A stretch of 11,547 nucleotides of DNA from Opitutia bacterium (lineage in GTDB: Bacteria; Verrucomicrobiota; Verrucomicrobiia; Opitutales; Coraliomargaritaceae): the NCBI GenBank assembly GCA_003503355.1, contig DOCS01000246.1, positions 1 through 11,547 of the forward strand. Direction: 5' to 3'. A program made the position numbers and the translations under genes. The stretch's first letter is position 1. The number at the start of each line of letters is the position of its first letter. Of the stretch, positions 1 to 8,626 are shown piece by piece. The notes under the pieces are model-generated. The model did not search any database. It saw only the letters and a list, made by a program, of their open reading frames with translations, and was not told the DNA's origin.

Positions 1-1500
1 CATGTCGTCGCGCTTTGCGGGGATGCGGCCTTTACCTGCGGCATCACGATGGAGGCGCTCAACAACGTCGCCACTTCGACCAAGCGCTTGATCATTATCC
101 TCAATGACAACAAGTGGTCGATCGCCAAAAACGTCGGCGCCCTGCCGCGCTACTTCAACGAGCTGATTACCAACCCAGTTTACAACCGCCTGAACGACGA
201 TTTCGAATCCCTGCTGCAGAAAGTACCTGGTGGCGATTCATTGATTCACTTCGGCTCTAAGTGGAAGAAAGAAACCAAGGACTTCTTCGTACCCTCCTCG
301 CTGTTCGAGAAATTCAATGTTCGTTACATTGGGCCGATCGACGGCCACGACCAAAAGCAGGTCGATCACTACCTCGAATTTGCCAAACAGGCGCAACAGC
401 CAGTGATCCTGCACATTCTCACCACCAAGGGCAAAGGCTACGACGTCGCCATCGAAAATCCGGAACGCTTTCACGGCGCCAGCCCTTTCAATATCGATAC
501 CGGCAAAGGCGCCCCGGCCGCAGCCGACACGCCGCCTAAATATCAGGACGTCATGGGCGAGACACTCGTCAAGCTCGCCAAAGCGGATAAGAACATCGTC
601 GGCATCACCGCCGCGATGCCATCCGGCACTGGGCTCAGTATTCTGGAAAAGGAATTGCCTGAGCAGTTTATCGACGTCGGCATCGCCGAGGAACACGCGG
701 TTCTTTCCGCTGCCGGCATGGCCACCTCCGGCTTTCACCCAGTCTGTGCGATCTACTCGACTTTCCTGCAACGTGCCTACGACCAGATTATCCACGACGT
801 AGCGCTGCAAAATCTGCCCGTGCTTTTCTGTATGGACCGTGCGGGTCTCTCGCCCAATGACGGCGCCACTCACCACGGACTGTTTGATCTGTCCTATTTG
901 CGCAATATTCCCAATGTAGTCGTCATGGCCCCCTCCAACGAGGACGAACTGGCCGATATGATGGCTACTGGCCTCGCCTATCAGGGCCCCGCCTTCGTAC
1001 GCTATCCGCGCGGCAATGCCGTCGGCACGCCGATCAAGGCAACCCCCGAAGCACTCCAAATGGGTAAAGCACAGCGCCTGCAAAAAGCCGGCGACATCGA
1101 CCTCTGGGCAATTGGCTCGATGGTAGCAGATGCCGAAAAGCTCGCGGCTCAACTTGCCGAGCACGGCATCCAAGCCGGTGTGGTCAACGCCCGCTTTGTG
1201 AAACCACTCGATACCGAGCAACTGCTCACCTCTGCGGCAACCAGCAAGCTCATCGTCACCCTGGAAGACAACGTGATCAGCGGCGGCTTCGGCACCGCGG
1301 TGATGGAAGCGCTGCAGGACGGCAACTGCCTGCGCCCGGTGGTTCGCATCGGTTGGCCCGACCAATTTGTTGAACACGGCAACTCCGTCGCCAAGCTCCG
1401 CGCCAGCGTCGGCCTCGACCCCGAGTCGATCTTACAGACCGTGCTGCAGCGCTATCGGGCGATCCACACCACAGACACCTGCATCACAACAGGCGTTTAG
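1..1500 (+). CDS. dxs: 1-deoxy-D-xylulose-5-phosphate synthase (5' end outside window)
   Basis: This is the thiamine-diphosphate enzyme that condenses pyruvate and glyceraldehyde 3-phosphate to DXP, the first step of the cytosolic MEP isoprenoid pathway. The frame is open from base 1 to the TAG at 1498-1500, so 499 codons are present; DXS is usually 620-640 residues, so roughly the first 130 are outside the window. Visible in order: the ThDP-binding stretch starting GDAAFTCG (residues 7-14) and ending NDN (about 35-37), YIGPIDGHD (about 109-117), the pyrimidine-binding domain with DVGIAEEHAV (about 225-234, catalytic Glu), DRAGLSPNDGATHHG (about 279-293), and the transketolase C-terminal domain with VRIGWPDQFVEHG. 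The usual GDG of the ThDP motif is GDA here, which I recall as a lineage variant and not a defect. The ATG at 49 is internal, not the start. Identification is secure. Confidence 0.95.
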   Translation, partial: HVVALCGDAAFTCGITMEALNNVATSTKRLIIILNDNKWSIAKNVGALPRYFNELITNPVYNRLNDDFESLLQKVPGGDSLIHFGSKWKKETKDFFVPSSLFEKFNVRYIGPIDGHDQKQVDHYLEFAKQAQQPVILHILTTKGKGYDVAIENPERFHGASPFNIDTGKGAPAAADTPPKYQDVMGETLVKLAKADKNIVGITAAMPSGTGLSILEKELPEQFIDVGIAEEHAVLSAAGMATSGFHPVCAIYSTFLQRAYDQIIHDVALQNLPVLFCMDRAGLSPNDGATHHGLFDLSYLRNIPNVVVMAPSNEDELADMMATGLAYQGPAFVRYPRGNAVGTPIKATPEALQMGKAQRLQKAGDIDLWAIGSMVADAEKLAAQLAEHGIQAGVVNARFVKPLDTEQLLTSAATSKLIVTLEDNVISGGFGTAVMEALQDGNCLRPVVRIGWPDQFVEHGNSVAKLRASVGLDPESILQTVLQRYRAIHTTDTCITTGV

Positions 1501-1567
1501 GCGTATAGGCGCTTCATTGCAGGCACCCGCTCCTCACCACTGACCAACGAGCGCTATCAGCCTATAG

Positions 1568-2080
1568 ATGCAAAACGCCTGCACTTTTTCAAGCTGTCGC
1601 TACTACCGTTACACACTGCTGCATCAATGGGATGAACTGTTTGAGCGTCGACGGGCGCTGTTCATTTGCCTCAATCCATCGACCGCCGACGAATGGCAGC
1701 TCGACCCGACACTAAAACGGATCAAATCATTCTGTGAGCGACTCGGGGCCAACGAGTTTTTAATGCTTAACATGTTCGCCTACCGCGCGACCGCCCCCAA
1801 GGATATGATGGCGGTCGAAGAACCAGTCGGCCCGGATAACGACGCGCAGATACAGCGTGCCATCCACCAAGCCTATGCACTCAACCAAGGCAGCCTCGAC
1901 ATCGTCTGCGGCTGGGGGAATCACGGACTACACCTCGATCGCCAAAGCGCCGTGCTACAACTGCTCGCCCCGTTCCGCAAATTTCCGAAGCTGAACATTG
2001 CCTGCCTCGGCAAAAATGCCAACGCGACGCCCAAGCACCCCCTCTACATCGCGGCCAACAAAACCTTTGAAGCCTTGTAG
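1568..2080 (+). CDS. DUF1643 family protein
   Basis: A 170-residue soluble protein of the DUF1643 family, whose biochemical function is not established. Family hallmarks are all present: CRYYRYTL (10-17), LNPSTAD (35-41) followed by DPT (46-48), NMFAYRAT (68-75), PVGPDND (86-92), CGWGNHG (114-120) and a C-terminal PKHPLYI (155-161). Length is typical for the family. The ATG at 1568 fits because the conserved CRxYRYxL block normally lies about ten residues from the N-terminus. No Shine-Dalgarno sequence is visible upstream. It follows dxs by 67 bp on the same strand, so it may share the dxs transcript, but nothing suggests a functional link. No signal peptide or membrane segment. Confidence 0.85.
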   Translation: MQNACTFSSCRYYRYTLLHQWDELFERRRALFICLNPSTADEWQLDPTLKRIKSFCERLGANEFLMLNMFAYRATAPKDMMAVEEPVGPDNDAQIQRAIHQAYALNQGSLDIVCGWGNHGLHLDRQSAVLQLLAPFRKFPKLNIACLGKNANATPKHPLYIAANKTFEAL

Positions 2081-2288
2081 AGCGTGAGTGTGGCGACTCT
2101 CCATCAGAGCTTCTGCACCGCCCTTCGCTCGCGAGAATCCACTACTTTTTACACCAATCAATTGAATTTTTAACGGTATGGCATCTTAATATTACACGAT
2201 GACACATGCCTCTGTATATCGCGAACAAGCGCCCAAAACGCGACCAGACAAGAACAGCGCAGAACTAGACCAGTTAACGATTGCACGC

Positions 2289-2347
2289 TTGGTGAACCCA
2301 TATACGCATCTTAAAGATAATACATTATCCCAAACAGGAACAAATCG
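2289..2347 (+). promoter_or_regulatory. AT-rich leader with candidate promoter and RBS for the DJ-1/PfpI gene
   Basis: The 267-bp gap 2081-2347 is more AT-rich in its second half than its neighbours. A weak promoter can be read as TTGGTG (2289-2294), 17-bp spacer, TAAAGA (2312-2317). An alternative further up is TTGAAT (2162-2167) with TAATAT (2187-2192), but its spacer is 19 bp. The more reliable element is the ribosome binding site AGGAA at 2336-2340, 7 nt before the ATG at 2348; it is one of the few good Shine-Dalgarno sequences in this window and settles the start. The promoter call itself is tentative. Confidence 0.3.
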
Positions 2348-3037
2348 ATGAAAGTACTGATTATTTTAACTTCACACGATCAACTGGGAGATACTGGTAG
2401 CAAAACAGGTTTTTGGTTGGAGGAATTTGCCAGCCCTTACTACCACCTGAAAGATACCGGTGTCCAAGTAACGCTGGCCTCGCCGCGTGGTGGTCAACCG
2501 CCGCTGGATCCGAAAAGTCACGAACCTGATTTTCAAACGGACGCTACGCGCCGCTTTGACGATGACCAAGCCGCTCAGCTGGAACTGGCGCACACGGCTC
2601 CATTAGCTGGATTGAAAGCCGAAGATTTTGATGCAGTATTCTATCCCGGGGGACATGGCCCTTTGTGGGACTTGCATAATGACAATGACTCGATTGCGCT
2701 GATTGAAGATTTCATTGCCGCTGGAAAGCCTGTAGCGAGCGTATGCCATGCACCTGCGGTCCTATTAAAGGCAAAGGATCGAAAAGGCGCTCCGTTGGTC
2801 CAAGGTAAAAAAGTTACTGGCTTTAGTAACTCTGAAGAGGCCGCCGTCGAATTAACTGATGTGGTGCCGTATCTCGTCGAAGATCAGCTGGTTGCAATGG
2901 GCGGCGTATACCAGAAGGCTGAAGACTGGCATCCGTTAGCCGTGATTGACGGTTTGCTGATAACAGGACAAAACCCCGCCTCGTCTGCTGCTGTTGCTCA
3001 AGCATTGGTCAAAGCTCTCAGCGAATTACAGGGCTGA
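2348..3037 (+). CDS. DJ-1/PfpI (Hsp31-like) family protein, type 1 glutamine amidotransferase fold
   Basis: A 229-residue cytosolic protein of the DJ-1/PfpI superfamily, closest in layout to the Hsp31-type glyoxalase III/chaperone branch (proteins of about 220-235 residues). Visible motifs: the early Glu of GFWLEE (Glu25/26), the oxyanion-loop sequence YPGGHG (99-104), and the nucleophile elbow SVCHAP with Cys133-His134. Members of this branch detoxify methylglyoxal or act as stress proteins; some are annotated as chaperone or protein deglycase, a disputed activity, and the sequence alone does not decide between them. The start is supported by AGGAA 7 nt upstream. It stands alone on the + strand between an AT-rich leader and a hairpin, and its codons look less GC-biased than those of dxs or tlyA, which could mean acquisition by transfer. 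Family assignment is sure, substrate is not. Confidence 0.87.
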   Translation: MKVLIILTSHDQLGDTGSKTGFWLEEFASPYYHLKDTGVQVTLASPRGGQPPLDPKSHEPDFQTDATRRFDDDQAAQLELAHTAPLAGLKAEDFDAVFYPGGHGPLWDLHNDNDSIALIEDFIAAGKPVASVCHAPAVLLKAKDRKGAPLVQGKKVTGFSNSEEAAVELTDVVPYLVEDQLVAMGGVYQKAEDWHPLAVIDGLLITGQNPASSAAVAQALVKALSELQG

Positions 3038-3052
3038 AGTTAGTTGTTTTAA

Positions 3053-3091
3053 AGCGCGTGTGAGGCAAAGTTGATAGCGCTCGCACGCGCT
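3053..3091 (-). terminator. Hairpin between convergent DJ-1 and ferredoxin genes
   Basis: Left arm 3053-3064 and right arm 3080-3091 form a 12-bp stem with a single T.G wobble and a 15-nt loop. It sits between the stop of the DJ-1 gene (3037) and the stop of the ferredoxin gene (3095), which converge. Read on the - strand the stem is followed by TTAAAACAAC, a weak U-tract; read on the + strand no U-run follows. It is therefore most likely the terminator of the - strand rsmJ/U32/ferredoxin group, perhaps acting in both directions. Confidence 0.6.
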
Positions 3092-3094
3092 CGA

Positions 3095-3322
3095 TCAACC
3101 GATCTTGATAGTGTCCATTGGGCAGCCCGCTTCGGCTTCTTTCAGGAGGTCGCGATCCTCCTCGAAGCCCTCCCCGTATTGGAAGGCTTTGTCTTCGCGA
3201 GTGACGCGCAGCAATTGAGCTTCGCCGTCTTCGTCCATCTCCCAGTAGTTCGGCGCCACTTCGGCACACAGCATGCAGCCGATACATTCCGGCTTCTTGT
3301 GGGCAATCTTGAGAAACCTCAC
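3095..3322 (-). CDS. Ferredoxin, single iron-sulfur cluster
   Basis: A 75-residue acidic electron carrier. Cys13, Cys16 and Cys19 form CxxCxxC (CIGCMLC) and the fourth ligand is Cys67 in AGCPMD, the arrangement of ferredoxins carrying one [4Fe-4S] (or convertible [3Fe-4S]) cluster. The second cluster motif of two-cluster ferredoxins is absent. The start is a GTG at 3322-3320 whose last bases form the TGA stop of the upstream U32 reading frame (GTGA overlap), so translation is probably coupled. Known U32 proteins of the RlhA/TrhP type depend on iron-sulfur chemistry, and I infer that this ferredoxin served the U32 protein as electron donor. The ferredoxin itself looks intact although its partner is broken. 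Confidence 0.87.
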   Translation of the reverse strand: MRFLKIAHKKPECIGCMLCAEVAPNYWEMDEDGEAQLLRVTREDKAFQYGEGFEEDRDLLKEAEAGCPMDTIKIG

Positions 3323-4079
3323 GATGCTTGAGTCGTCTTGCTGGCGACCGGCACAATGATGAAAAACTTGTCATTGCAGCGCACTCGCTGGCTGACCTTG
3401 ATGGCACACACTTCGTTGGCGCTCACCTGCGCCACGTCACGCTCGACGAGGCGCAGGCTTTCGATCGTCCCTTCCACAACACCGGAGGTTTCACCGATAA
3501 TGACATACTGGTCGCTCACTTGAGGGCTGCCGCTGGTGACCGTTATTTCAGCCACGCCGATTTGTGCATAATAGTGCGTCACCTGCCCGCGCAGCACATT
3601 CTGCTGCGTGGCCTTCGATCCAGACGAATTCGACCAACCTTGCTCGCGGCCGAGATAGTATCCGTCAGAATGACCGCGGTTGTACACCTCCTTGATATCG
3701 TCCAGCAATGTGGCTGCAAATGCGTAGCAGTAGCTGCCATTCTGAACCGCATCGACGGCGCGGCGGTAGGCTTGAGTGACCAACTTGACATATTCCGGGG
3801 AACGGCCGCGGCCCTCGATTTTGAGTGTGTGCACGCAGGCACCACGGTTGGCCAAGGCATTGTCCGTGAACAGCGACATACCGCAGCGTGCCGACAGCGC
3901 TGCATGATTTGCTCCAGATCCTACACATGAAAGGCACGGCGCGAGCGCGCACGCATGCTCAACTGCGCGAGCCCGAAATCAACCGCGTCCGCTCCGGCGT
4001 CAATCGCGGCTTGCAATGAGGGATAGCAGCCTGATGGCGAGAGGATTTCGATGTGTTGTTCGCATCTGCCGGTGGTCAT
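3319..4079 (-). pseudogene. U32 family (RlhA/TrhP-type) gene, degraded by a stop codon and two deletions
   Basis: Starting at the ATG at 4079 the - strand encodes the typical U32 N-terminus: IEILSPSG (residues 10-17), then [10 protein letters not shown] (24-33), FG, and LSMRAR (40-45). A TAG at 3923-3921 ends this frame after 52 codons, just before [12 protein letters not shown], which continues the family pattern in the same frame. The frame is then lost near 3888. The alignment resumes in another frame with [20 protein letters not shown] (frame of the ATG at 3879), the cysteine-rich core of the family. That core is followed directly by [15 protein letters not shown] near 3829, where intact proteins have further residues including a second Cys pair. 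From there the C-terminal part runs intact to the TGA at 3319. About 240 codons remain of a family near 400-420. Intact members hydroxylate tRNA U34 or 23S rRNA. I read it as a pseudogene; sequencing or assembly error is the alternative. The 186-residue frame from 3879 may still be translated. Confidence 0.8.
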
Positions 4080-4235
4080 GATATAAAAGGCGCCTAAGCG
4101 TAGATAAAGGACGGAGGGAAATCCATCAAGAATGGCACGCGATGATGCATTCGATGCAGTGCCGATCGGAAGAACTCCAAGCCGTCTTTGGTCGAAATCA
4201 AGAACCCCCAGACTGCCATTGACAGTGCCTCGGTG

Positions 4236-5096
4236 TTACGCGTTGAGCCCGTTGGGAAGCTTTTCGAGGGTGTACAGATCGTAGCGATTACTCTTCCCTT
4301 CCAGCATATGGTTGGGAGTCGCCCCAGCCAGTGCAGGCGCAATTCGTGGACGCTTGACCACGACCCGATAACGCGCGCACCTCAACGCTGCCTCTAAAAG
4401 GTCGTCCGCATCCGCATCCTGTCCGACGAGTGAGTGAAATACGCGCATTTCCTTTTTGACCATCGCGCTCTTGGTCCGCACGGGAAACATCGGGTCGAGA
4501 TACACTACATCCGGTCGATCCGCCTCGGTCAAATTTCGCAGATAAGCGGCTGCATCGGTTTCAATCAACGACACGCGATCCAGCACTTGCAGCAAATCGG
4601 CGTCCTGCGCCAGCGCATGGGTTCGTGCCTGGGCAAGCCCATCTTCGAGTAACGCCCGCACCGCCGCCACACGCTCCAGCAAGGTGACCTGACAGCCAAG
4701 GCTGGCGAGTACAAAGCCATCGCCCCCTAATCCCGCCGTCGCATCCAGCACGCGCGGATACACGCCGCCACGCACGCCCACAGCCTTGGCGATCATCTGT
4801 CCCTTGCCCCCGCCCTGCTTGCGGCGAAAAGTCACGCTCGGGCCATGGAAATCGGCGCGAATGCTGACGCCATACTCCGGTCCCAGCGCGTGCAATGCCA
4901 AGCCATCCGGGCCCAACACGAAGACGAATGCATCCTCCACATCCGGGTTCAAATTCGACACAAAACGCTGAAACAACTTAGGCTTCACTCCAACAACGGC
5001 GGTGCCGTCCACACAGGGGACCGCAAATCGCTCTGCCAACCGCTGGGCAGTTGCCAGCAAAGCGGCATCGAGATAGACCAGCGAGGTGAGTTTCAT
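4236..5096 (-). CDS. rsmJ: RsmJ-like 16S rRNA (guanine-N2) methyltransferase
   Basis: A 286-residue SAM-dependent methyltransferase resembling E. coli RsmJ (YhiQ), which methylates N2 of G1516 in 16S rRNA. Matching blocks in order: [11 protein letters not shown] (90-100) followed by AKAVG (103-107), the SAM-binding motif [16 protein letters not shown] (117-132), acidic motif II LLER (139-142), catalytic motif VVYLDPMFP (197-205), [12 protein letters not shown] (209-220), [10 protein letters not shown] (222-231) and VVVKRP (245-250). The frame opens at 5180, but the ATG at 5096 gives the usual RsmJ N-terminus and length, so I chose it; upstream GCGGGATT is at best a weak ribosome site. The 156 bp between its stop and the U32 remnant carry no recognisable gene, only a short imperfect dyad at 4212-4226. 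Assignment by family is strong; target-site identity in this organism is inferred. Confidence 0.86.
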   Translation of the reverse strand: MKLTSLVYLDAALLATAQRLAERFAVPCVDGTAVVGVKPKLFQRFVSNLNPDVEDAFVFVLGPDGLALHALGPEYGVSIRADFHGPSVTFRRKQGGGKGQMIAKAVGVRGGVYPRVLDATAGLGGDGFVLASLGCQVTLLERVAAVRALLEDGLAQARTHALAQDADLLQVLDRVSLIETDAAAYLRNLTEADRPDVVYLDPMFPVRTKSAMVKKEMRVFHSLVGQDADADDLLEAALRCARYRVVVKRPRIAPALAGATPNHMLEGKSNRYDLYTLEKLPNGLNA

Positions 5097-5155
5097 AATC
5101 CCGCTAAACAGTCTGTGTTGGCCTGCTACCGCAAGTTCAAACGTGCTATGAAGCG

Positions 5156-5190
5156 AAGCAGCCGCACTCCCGCACAGCAAAGCAGCCGCA
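5156..5190. repeat. 11-bp direct repeat in the rsmJ/mscS divergent intergenic region
   Basis: AAGCAGCCGCA occurs at 5156-5166 and again at 5180-5190, start-to-start distance 24 bp, in the 207-bp gap between the divergent rsmJ-like and mscS-like genes. It could be a pair of regulator sites or just simple-sequence drift; I see no other copy in the gap. Confidence 0.35.
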
Positions 5191-5242
5191 ATTCAGACAA
5201 GACCATACCCTACGCTCGACAGACAGTGAGGTGCTGAATCGA

Positions 5243-5257
5243 ACCGCAGTCTGCGGT
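5243..5257. promoter_or_regulatory. Perfect 15-bp palindrome upstream of the MscS gene
   Basis: ACCGCAG-T-CTGCGGT is a perfect inverted repeat (7-bp arms around one central base), 46 bp before the mscS-like ATG and 146 bp upstream of the divergent rsmJ-like ATG. The form is that of an operator bound by a dimeric regulator. As RNA it could only make a 5-bp stem with a 5-nt loop and no U-tract, so a terminator is unlikely. No matching site was seen elsewhere in the window. Confidence 0.3.
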
Positions 5258-5303
5258 ATGCAAAAAGATTGCGGCGACGATTTCAAACGCCTTACCTGTG
5301 CGC

Positions 5304-6572
5304 ATGACTTTTCTTGAATATTGGAGTGTATTGCTGATGCCAGAAGACGGCTTCCAAGCACGCGACCTGTGGCAACTCGCGGTGATCGGCATTCTACTGG
5401 CCGTCAGCTCGAAAGTATTCCGCAAGCGAGCTAACAGCATCGTCATTACGCGCTACAGCCCGATACTCTGGATCCGCAAAAACCTCTGCTTTCTGGCACT
5501 ATGGGTTGCCATCACAGTGAGCGCGACTGGCTTCTCGCTGCTCGGCATGGAGACCCCGATCTTTCGTTTTTTCGCTTACCTCGGCGGCGCATGGATGATC
5601 ATTGGCCTACTCACCAGCTTGATCGGCGATCGGTTTTGGACCAGATCAATTGCCTCCGTCGGCTACCTGATCAGTGGCCTCTTCAGCCTCACATTGATGG
5701 ATGATAGTATTCGGCTGCTGGAAGACCTAAGTTTCACGATTGGCACCATTACCATCTCCGCATGGGGCGTTCTTTCCGGAGTCATTGCCTTTGCGTTAAC
5801 CCTGTGGTTTAGCCTCGCGATTGCCCGCATCATTGAAACACAAATCCAGCGCGTGCCGGGCCTGAGCCCGTCCCTTAAGGTTCTGATCACTAAGATTATC
5901 CGCATCGTGTTTATCATTGTCGCCAGCGTCGTGGCAATGAGCTCGATGGGCGTCGACCTCTCGGCACTCACCGTTCTCGGCGGTGCGATCGGTTTGGGGG
6001 TTGGTTTCGGTTTACAAAAAGTCGTCTCAAACTTCGTCAGCGGCATTCTGCTGTTAATCGACAACTCGGTCAAACCGGGCGATGTGATTGAGATCGACGG
6101 AACCTACGGATGGATCAACAACCTTCGTGCACGCTACGCCTCGGTCATCACCCGCGACGGCACCGAGCACCTGATTCCGAACGAAGATCTGATCACCCAG
6201 CGCGTCATCAACTGGTCGTTTACCAACAACCTCGTGCGCATGAAAGTGCCGATCGGCGTGTCCTACGAGGCCGACCCGCATCAGTGCATTCAACTGGTCG
6301 TCGCAGCCGCCCAATCGGTCGAGCGGGTGCTCAATGATCCTGCCCCGGTTTGCCACGTCCTCGGCTTTGGCGACAGCGCCGTCGACCTCGAACTGCGCTT
6401 CTGGATCTCCGACCCAGCCAACGGTGTGTCCAATGTGAAGAGCGCCGTGCTGCTCAACGTCTGGGATACCTTTAAGGAAAATAACATCGAGATCCCCTAT
6501 CCCCAACGCGATCTACACATCCGCTCCAGCGAGGTAGCCATCGGCGCCACCCCAACGGCCGACTCCGATTAA
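5304..6572 (+). CDS. MscS-family small-conductance mechanosensitive channel
   Basis: A 422-residue inner-membrane protein. Hydrophobic helices lie at about 21-38, 60-81, 88-107, 114-132, 148-176 and 196-215, followed by the pore-lining helix at about 220-254 with its glycine-rich stretch [18 protein letters not shown] (230-247). The cytoplasmic MscS beta domain follows ([24 protein letters not shown]), and the protein ends with the family signature [10 protein letters not shown] near 397-406. Such channels open under membrane tension and release solutes during hypo-osmotic shock. It is longer than E. coli MscS (286), having extra N-terminal helices as in the YbdG/YnaI-like sizes. A GTG at 5298 two codons upstream is an equally possible start; neither has a clear ribosome site. 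It is divergent from rsmJ and 38 bp before tlyA, with which it may be co-transcribed. Confidence 0.92.
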   Translation: MTFLEYWSVLLMPEDGFQARDLWQLAVIGILLAVSSKVFRKRANSIVITRYSPILWIRKNLCFLALWVAITVSATGFSLLGMETPIFRFFAYLGGAWMIIGLLTSLIGDRFWTRSIASVGYLISGLFSLTLMDDSIRLLEDLSFTIGTITISAWGVLSGVIAFALTLWFSLAIARIIETQIQRVPGLSPSLKVLITKIIRIVFIIVASVVAMSSMGVDLSALTVLGGAIGLGVGFGLQKVVSNFVSGILLLIDNSVKPGDVIEIDGTYGWINNLRARYASVITRDGTEHLIPNEDLITQRVINWSFTNNLVRMKVPIGVSYEADPHQCIQLVVAAAQSVERVLNDPAPVCHVLGFGDSAVDLELRFWISDPANGVSNVKSAVLLNVWDTFKENNIEIPYPQRDLHIRSSEVAIGATPTADSD

Positions 6573-6577
6573 ATCAA

Positions 6578-6610
6578 GCATCTCGTATTCCGAACCTCGC
6601 ATCCCGTATT
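6578..6610 (+). repeat. Imperfect 12-bp direct repeat between mscS and tlyA
   Basis: GCATCTCGTATT (6578-6589) and GCATCCCGTATT (6599-6610) differ at one base, spaced 21 bp start to start, and the second copy abuts the tlyA ATG. Together they make up most of the 38-bp gap. It may be a remnant of a short dispersed intergenic repeat of the genome; function unknown. Confidence 0.35.
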
Positions 6611-7369
6611 ATGGTAGCACCCAAGAAAATTCGCCTCGACGAGCTCCTCGTCGCCAAAGGACTCGCCGACACCCGTTCGCGCGCCAAAGCCCTCATCCTC
6701 GCGGGCAAAGTCAAACTCGGCACCGACCGGCTCGACAAACCCGGACGCGCGCTGCCCATCGATGCCGCGGTCGAAGTGGAATCACCGCCGCGCTTCGTCA
6801 GTCGCGGCGGCGAGAAGCTGGAGGGCTTCCTTGATCAATTTGACATCGACGTCACAGGCTTGCGCCATCTGGATGTCGGCGCCTCCACGGGCGGTTTTAC
6901 CGATTGCTGCCTGCAACGCGGTACGCTTAGCGCCACCTGTGTCGACGTCGGCCGCGCACAAATGCACAATAAGCTCATTCAAGATGAGCGGGTGACCAAC
7001 ATCGAAAAGACCAACGCGCGACACCTCCAGCCCGGTGACCTACCGCATGACGACTTCCCGCTGATCGTGATGGACCTATCCTTCATCTCATTGACCAAAG
7101 TCCTGCCCGCGGTCTGGCAATTCATGGCTCCCGGTGGGCGTCTCATCGCCTTAGTCAAACCACAGTTTGAAGCCGAGAAACACGAAGTCGATGCGGGGCG
7201 CGGCATCATTCGTGACGCCGCGATTCAAGAGCGTATTTTGAACAGCATCCAGAGCTTTGCGCTGGGCGAACTACCTGGCGCCACACTGATCGGCACCATG
7301 GACTCGCCGATCAAAGGCACCGACGGCAATCGTGAATTCCTGATGGGGCTGATTCGCAACAGCGAGTAA
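6611..7369 (+). CDS. tlyA: TlyA family 23S/16S rRNA 2'-O-ribose methyltransferase
   Basis: A 252-residue cytosolic enzyme with an N-terminal S4 RNA-binding domain (about 7-58, starting [20 protein letters not shown]) and a C-terminal FtsJ-like Rossmann methyltransferase. The signature SRGGEKL (64-70), SAM motif [13 protein letters not shown] (87-99), DLSFIS (155-160), LVKPQFE (181-187) and GNREF (239-243) place the catalytic K-D-K-E tetrad at Lys69, Asp155, Lys183 and Glu242. The family methylates C1920 of 23S rRNA and in some species C1409 of 16S rRNA; older annotations call it hemolysin. The length is less than that of the two-target mycobacterial TlyA by a few residues, and the target set cannot be read from sequence. 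The ATG at 6611 is right because the S4 domain begins six residues in. It lies 38 bp downstream of mscS. Confidence 0.94.
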   Translation: MVAPKKIRLDELLVAKGLADTRSRAKALILAGKVKLGTDRLDKPGRALPIDAAVEVESPPRFVSRGGEKLEGFLDQFDIDVTGLRHLDVGASTGGFTDCCLQRGTLSATCVDVGRAQMHNKLIQDERVTNIEKTNARHLQPGDLPHDDFPLIVMDLSFISLTKVLPAVWQFMAPGGRLIALVKPQFEAEKHEVDAGRGIIRDAAIQERILNSIQSFALGELPGATLIGTMDSPIKGTDGNREFLMGLIRNSE

Positions 7370-7483
7370 GCCGCGCAAGACGACCGCTGAATAAAGGCGG
7401 GCTCTCTGCGTCCATCGCAGATCACACTGAGGCTCTGCTTGCCAAAGCCATGAGTCGGCGCGTATTGATGCTTAATAAACGAA

Positions 7484-7515
7484 AAAGGGGTGCACCTGTT
7501 CGAATGCACCCCTTT
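7484..7515 (-). terminator. Intrinsic terminator of asd (probably bidirectional with tlyA)
   Basis: Perfect 11-bp stem: AAAGGGGTGCA at 7484-7494 pairs with TGCACCCCTTT at 7505-7515 around a 10-nt loop. Read on the - strand, the GC stem is followed by TTTTTCGTTTATT, a good U-tract, starting 24 nt after the asd stop codon (7539). Read on the + strand, TTTCGG follows, so it may also end tlyA transcripts less efficiently. A second, smaller hairpin, TCTGCG/CGCAGA at 7405-7421, lies closer to tlyA but lacks a U-run. Confidence 0.82.
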
Positions 7516-7538
7516 CGGAAAAATAATCGTCTGCGTGA

Positions 7539-8552
<1,014 letters not shown>

Positions 8553-8577
8553 TTGATTATTTAAAGGAAAGCTGGGG

Positions 8578-8606
8578 TGTAAAACAAAGCTGCGAGGCCT
8601 TGTCAA
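8578..8606 (-). promoter_or_regulatory. Candidate sigma-70 promoter of asd
   Basis: On the - strand a consensus TTGACA (8606-8601) is followed by a 17-bp spacer and TTTACA (8583-8578), a poor -10 box with three of six consensus bases. Transcription would begin near 8571, about 19 nt before the asd ATG at 8552. The position is ideal and the -35 box is perfect; the -10 box is the weak point. The element also lies in the short gap before the divergent L,D-transpeptidase ATG. Confidence 0.5.
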
Positions 8607-8626
8607 TCACGCCGACACGTTGTCTG

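Noticed and set aside
238..1377. Long - strand open frame (379 codons) antisense to dxs
   Set aside because: It is a shadow of the strongly coding + strand frame in a GC-rich gene, with no family motif and a Gly/His/Val-rich composition typical of antisense translation.
1504..1566. 7-bp inverted repeat TATAGGC/GCCTATA in the dxs-DUF1643 gap
   Set aside because: The arms are 49 nt apart, AT-rich and not followed by a U-tract; too weak to call a terminator or operator.
3328..3930. 200-codon + strand frame opposite the U32 remnant
   Set aside because: It is antisense to clear U32 sequence and has no similarity I recognise; the U32 reading explains this stretch.
4212..4226. Imperfect dyad ACTGCCATTGACAGT after rsmJ as terminator
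   Set aside because: At most a 5-bp stem with a wobble and no U-run on either strand.
4094..4342. Small - strand frame whose last 41 codons lie in the rsmJ-U32 gap
   Set aside because: Most of it overlaps rsmJ out of frame; the tail in the gap (4094-4216) has no recognisable motif, ribosome site or repeat. It could be a small protein, but nothing supports it.
3095..5096. The rsmJ/U32/ferredoxin group as a new defence or signalling system
   Set aside because: Each member matches a known RNA-modification or electron-transfer family; pairing of U32 proteins with ferredoxin fits their known iron-sulfur dependence.
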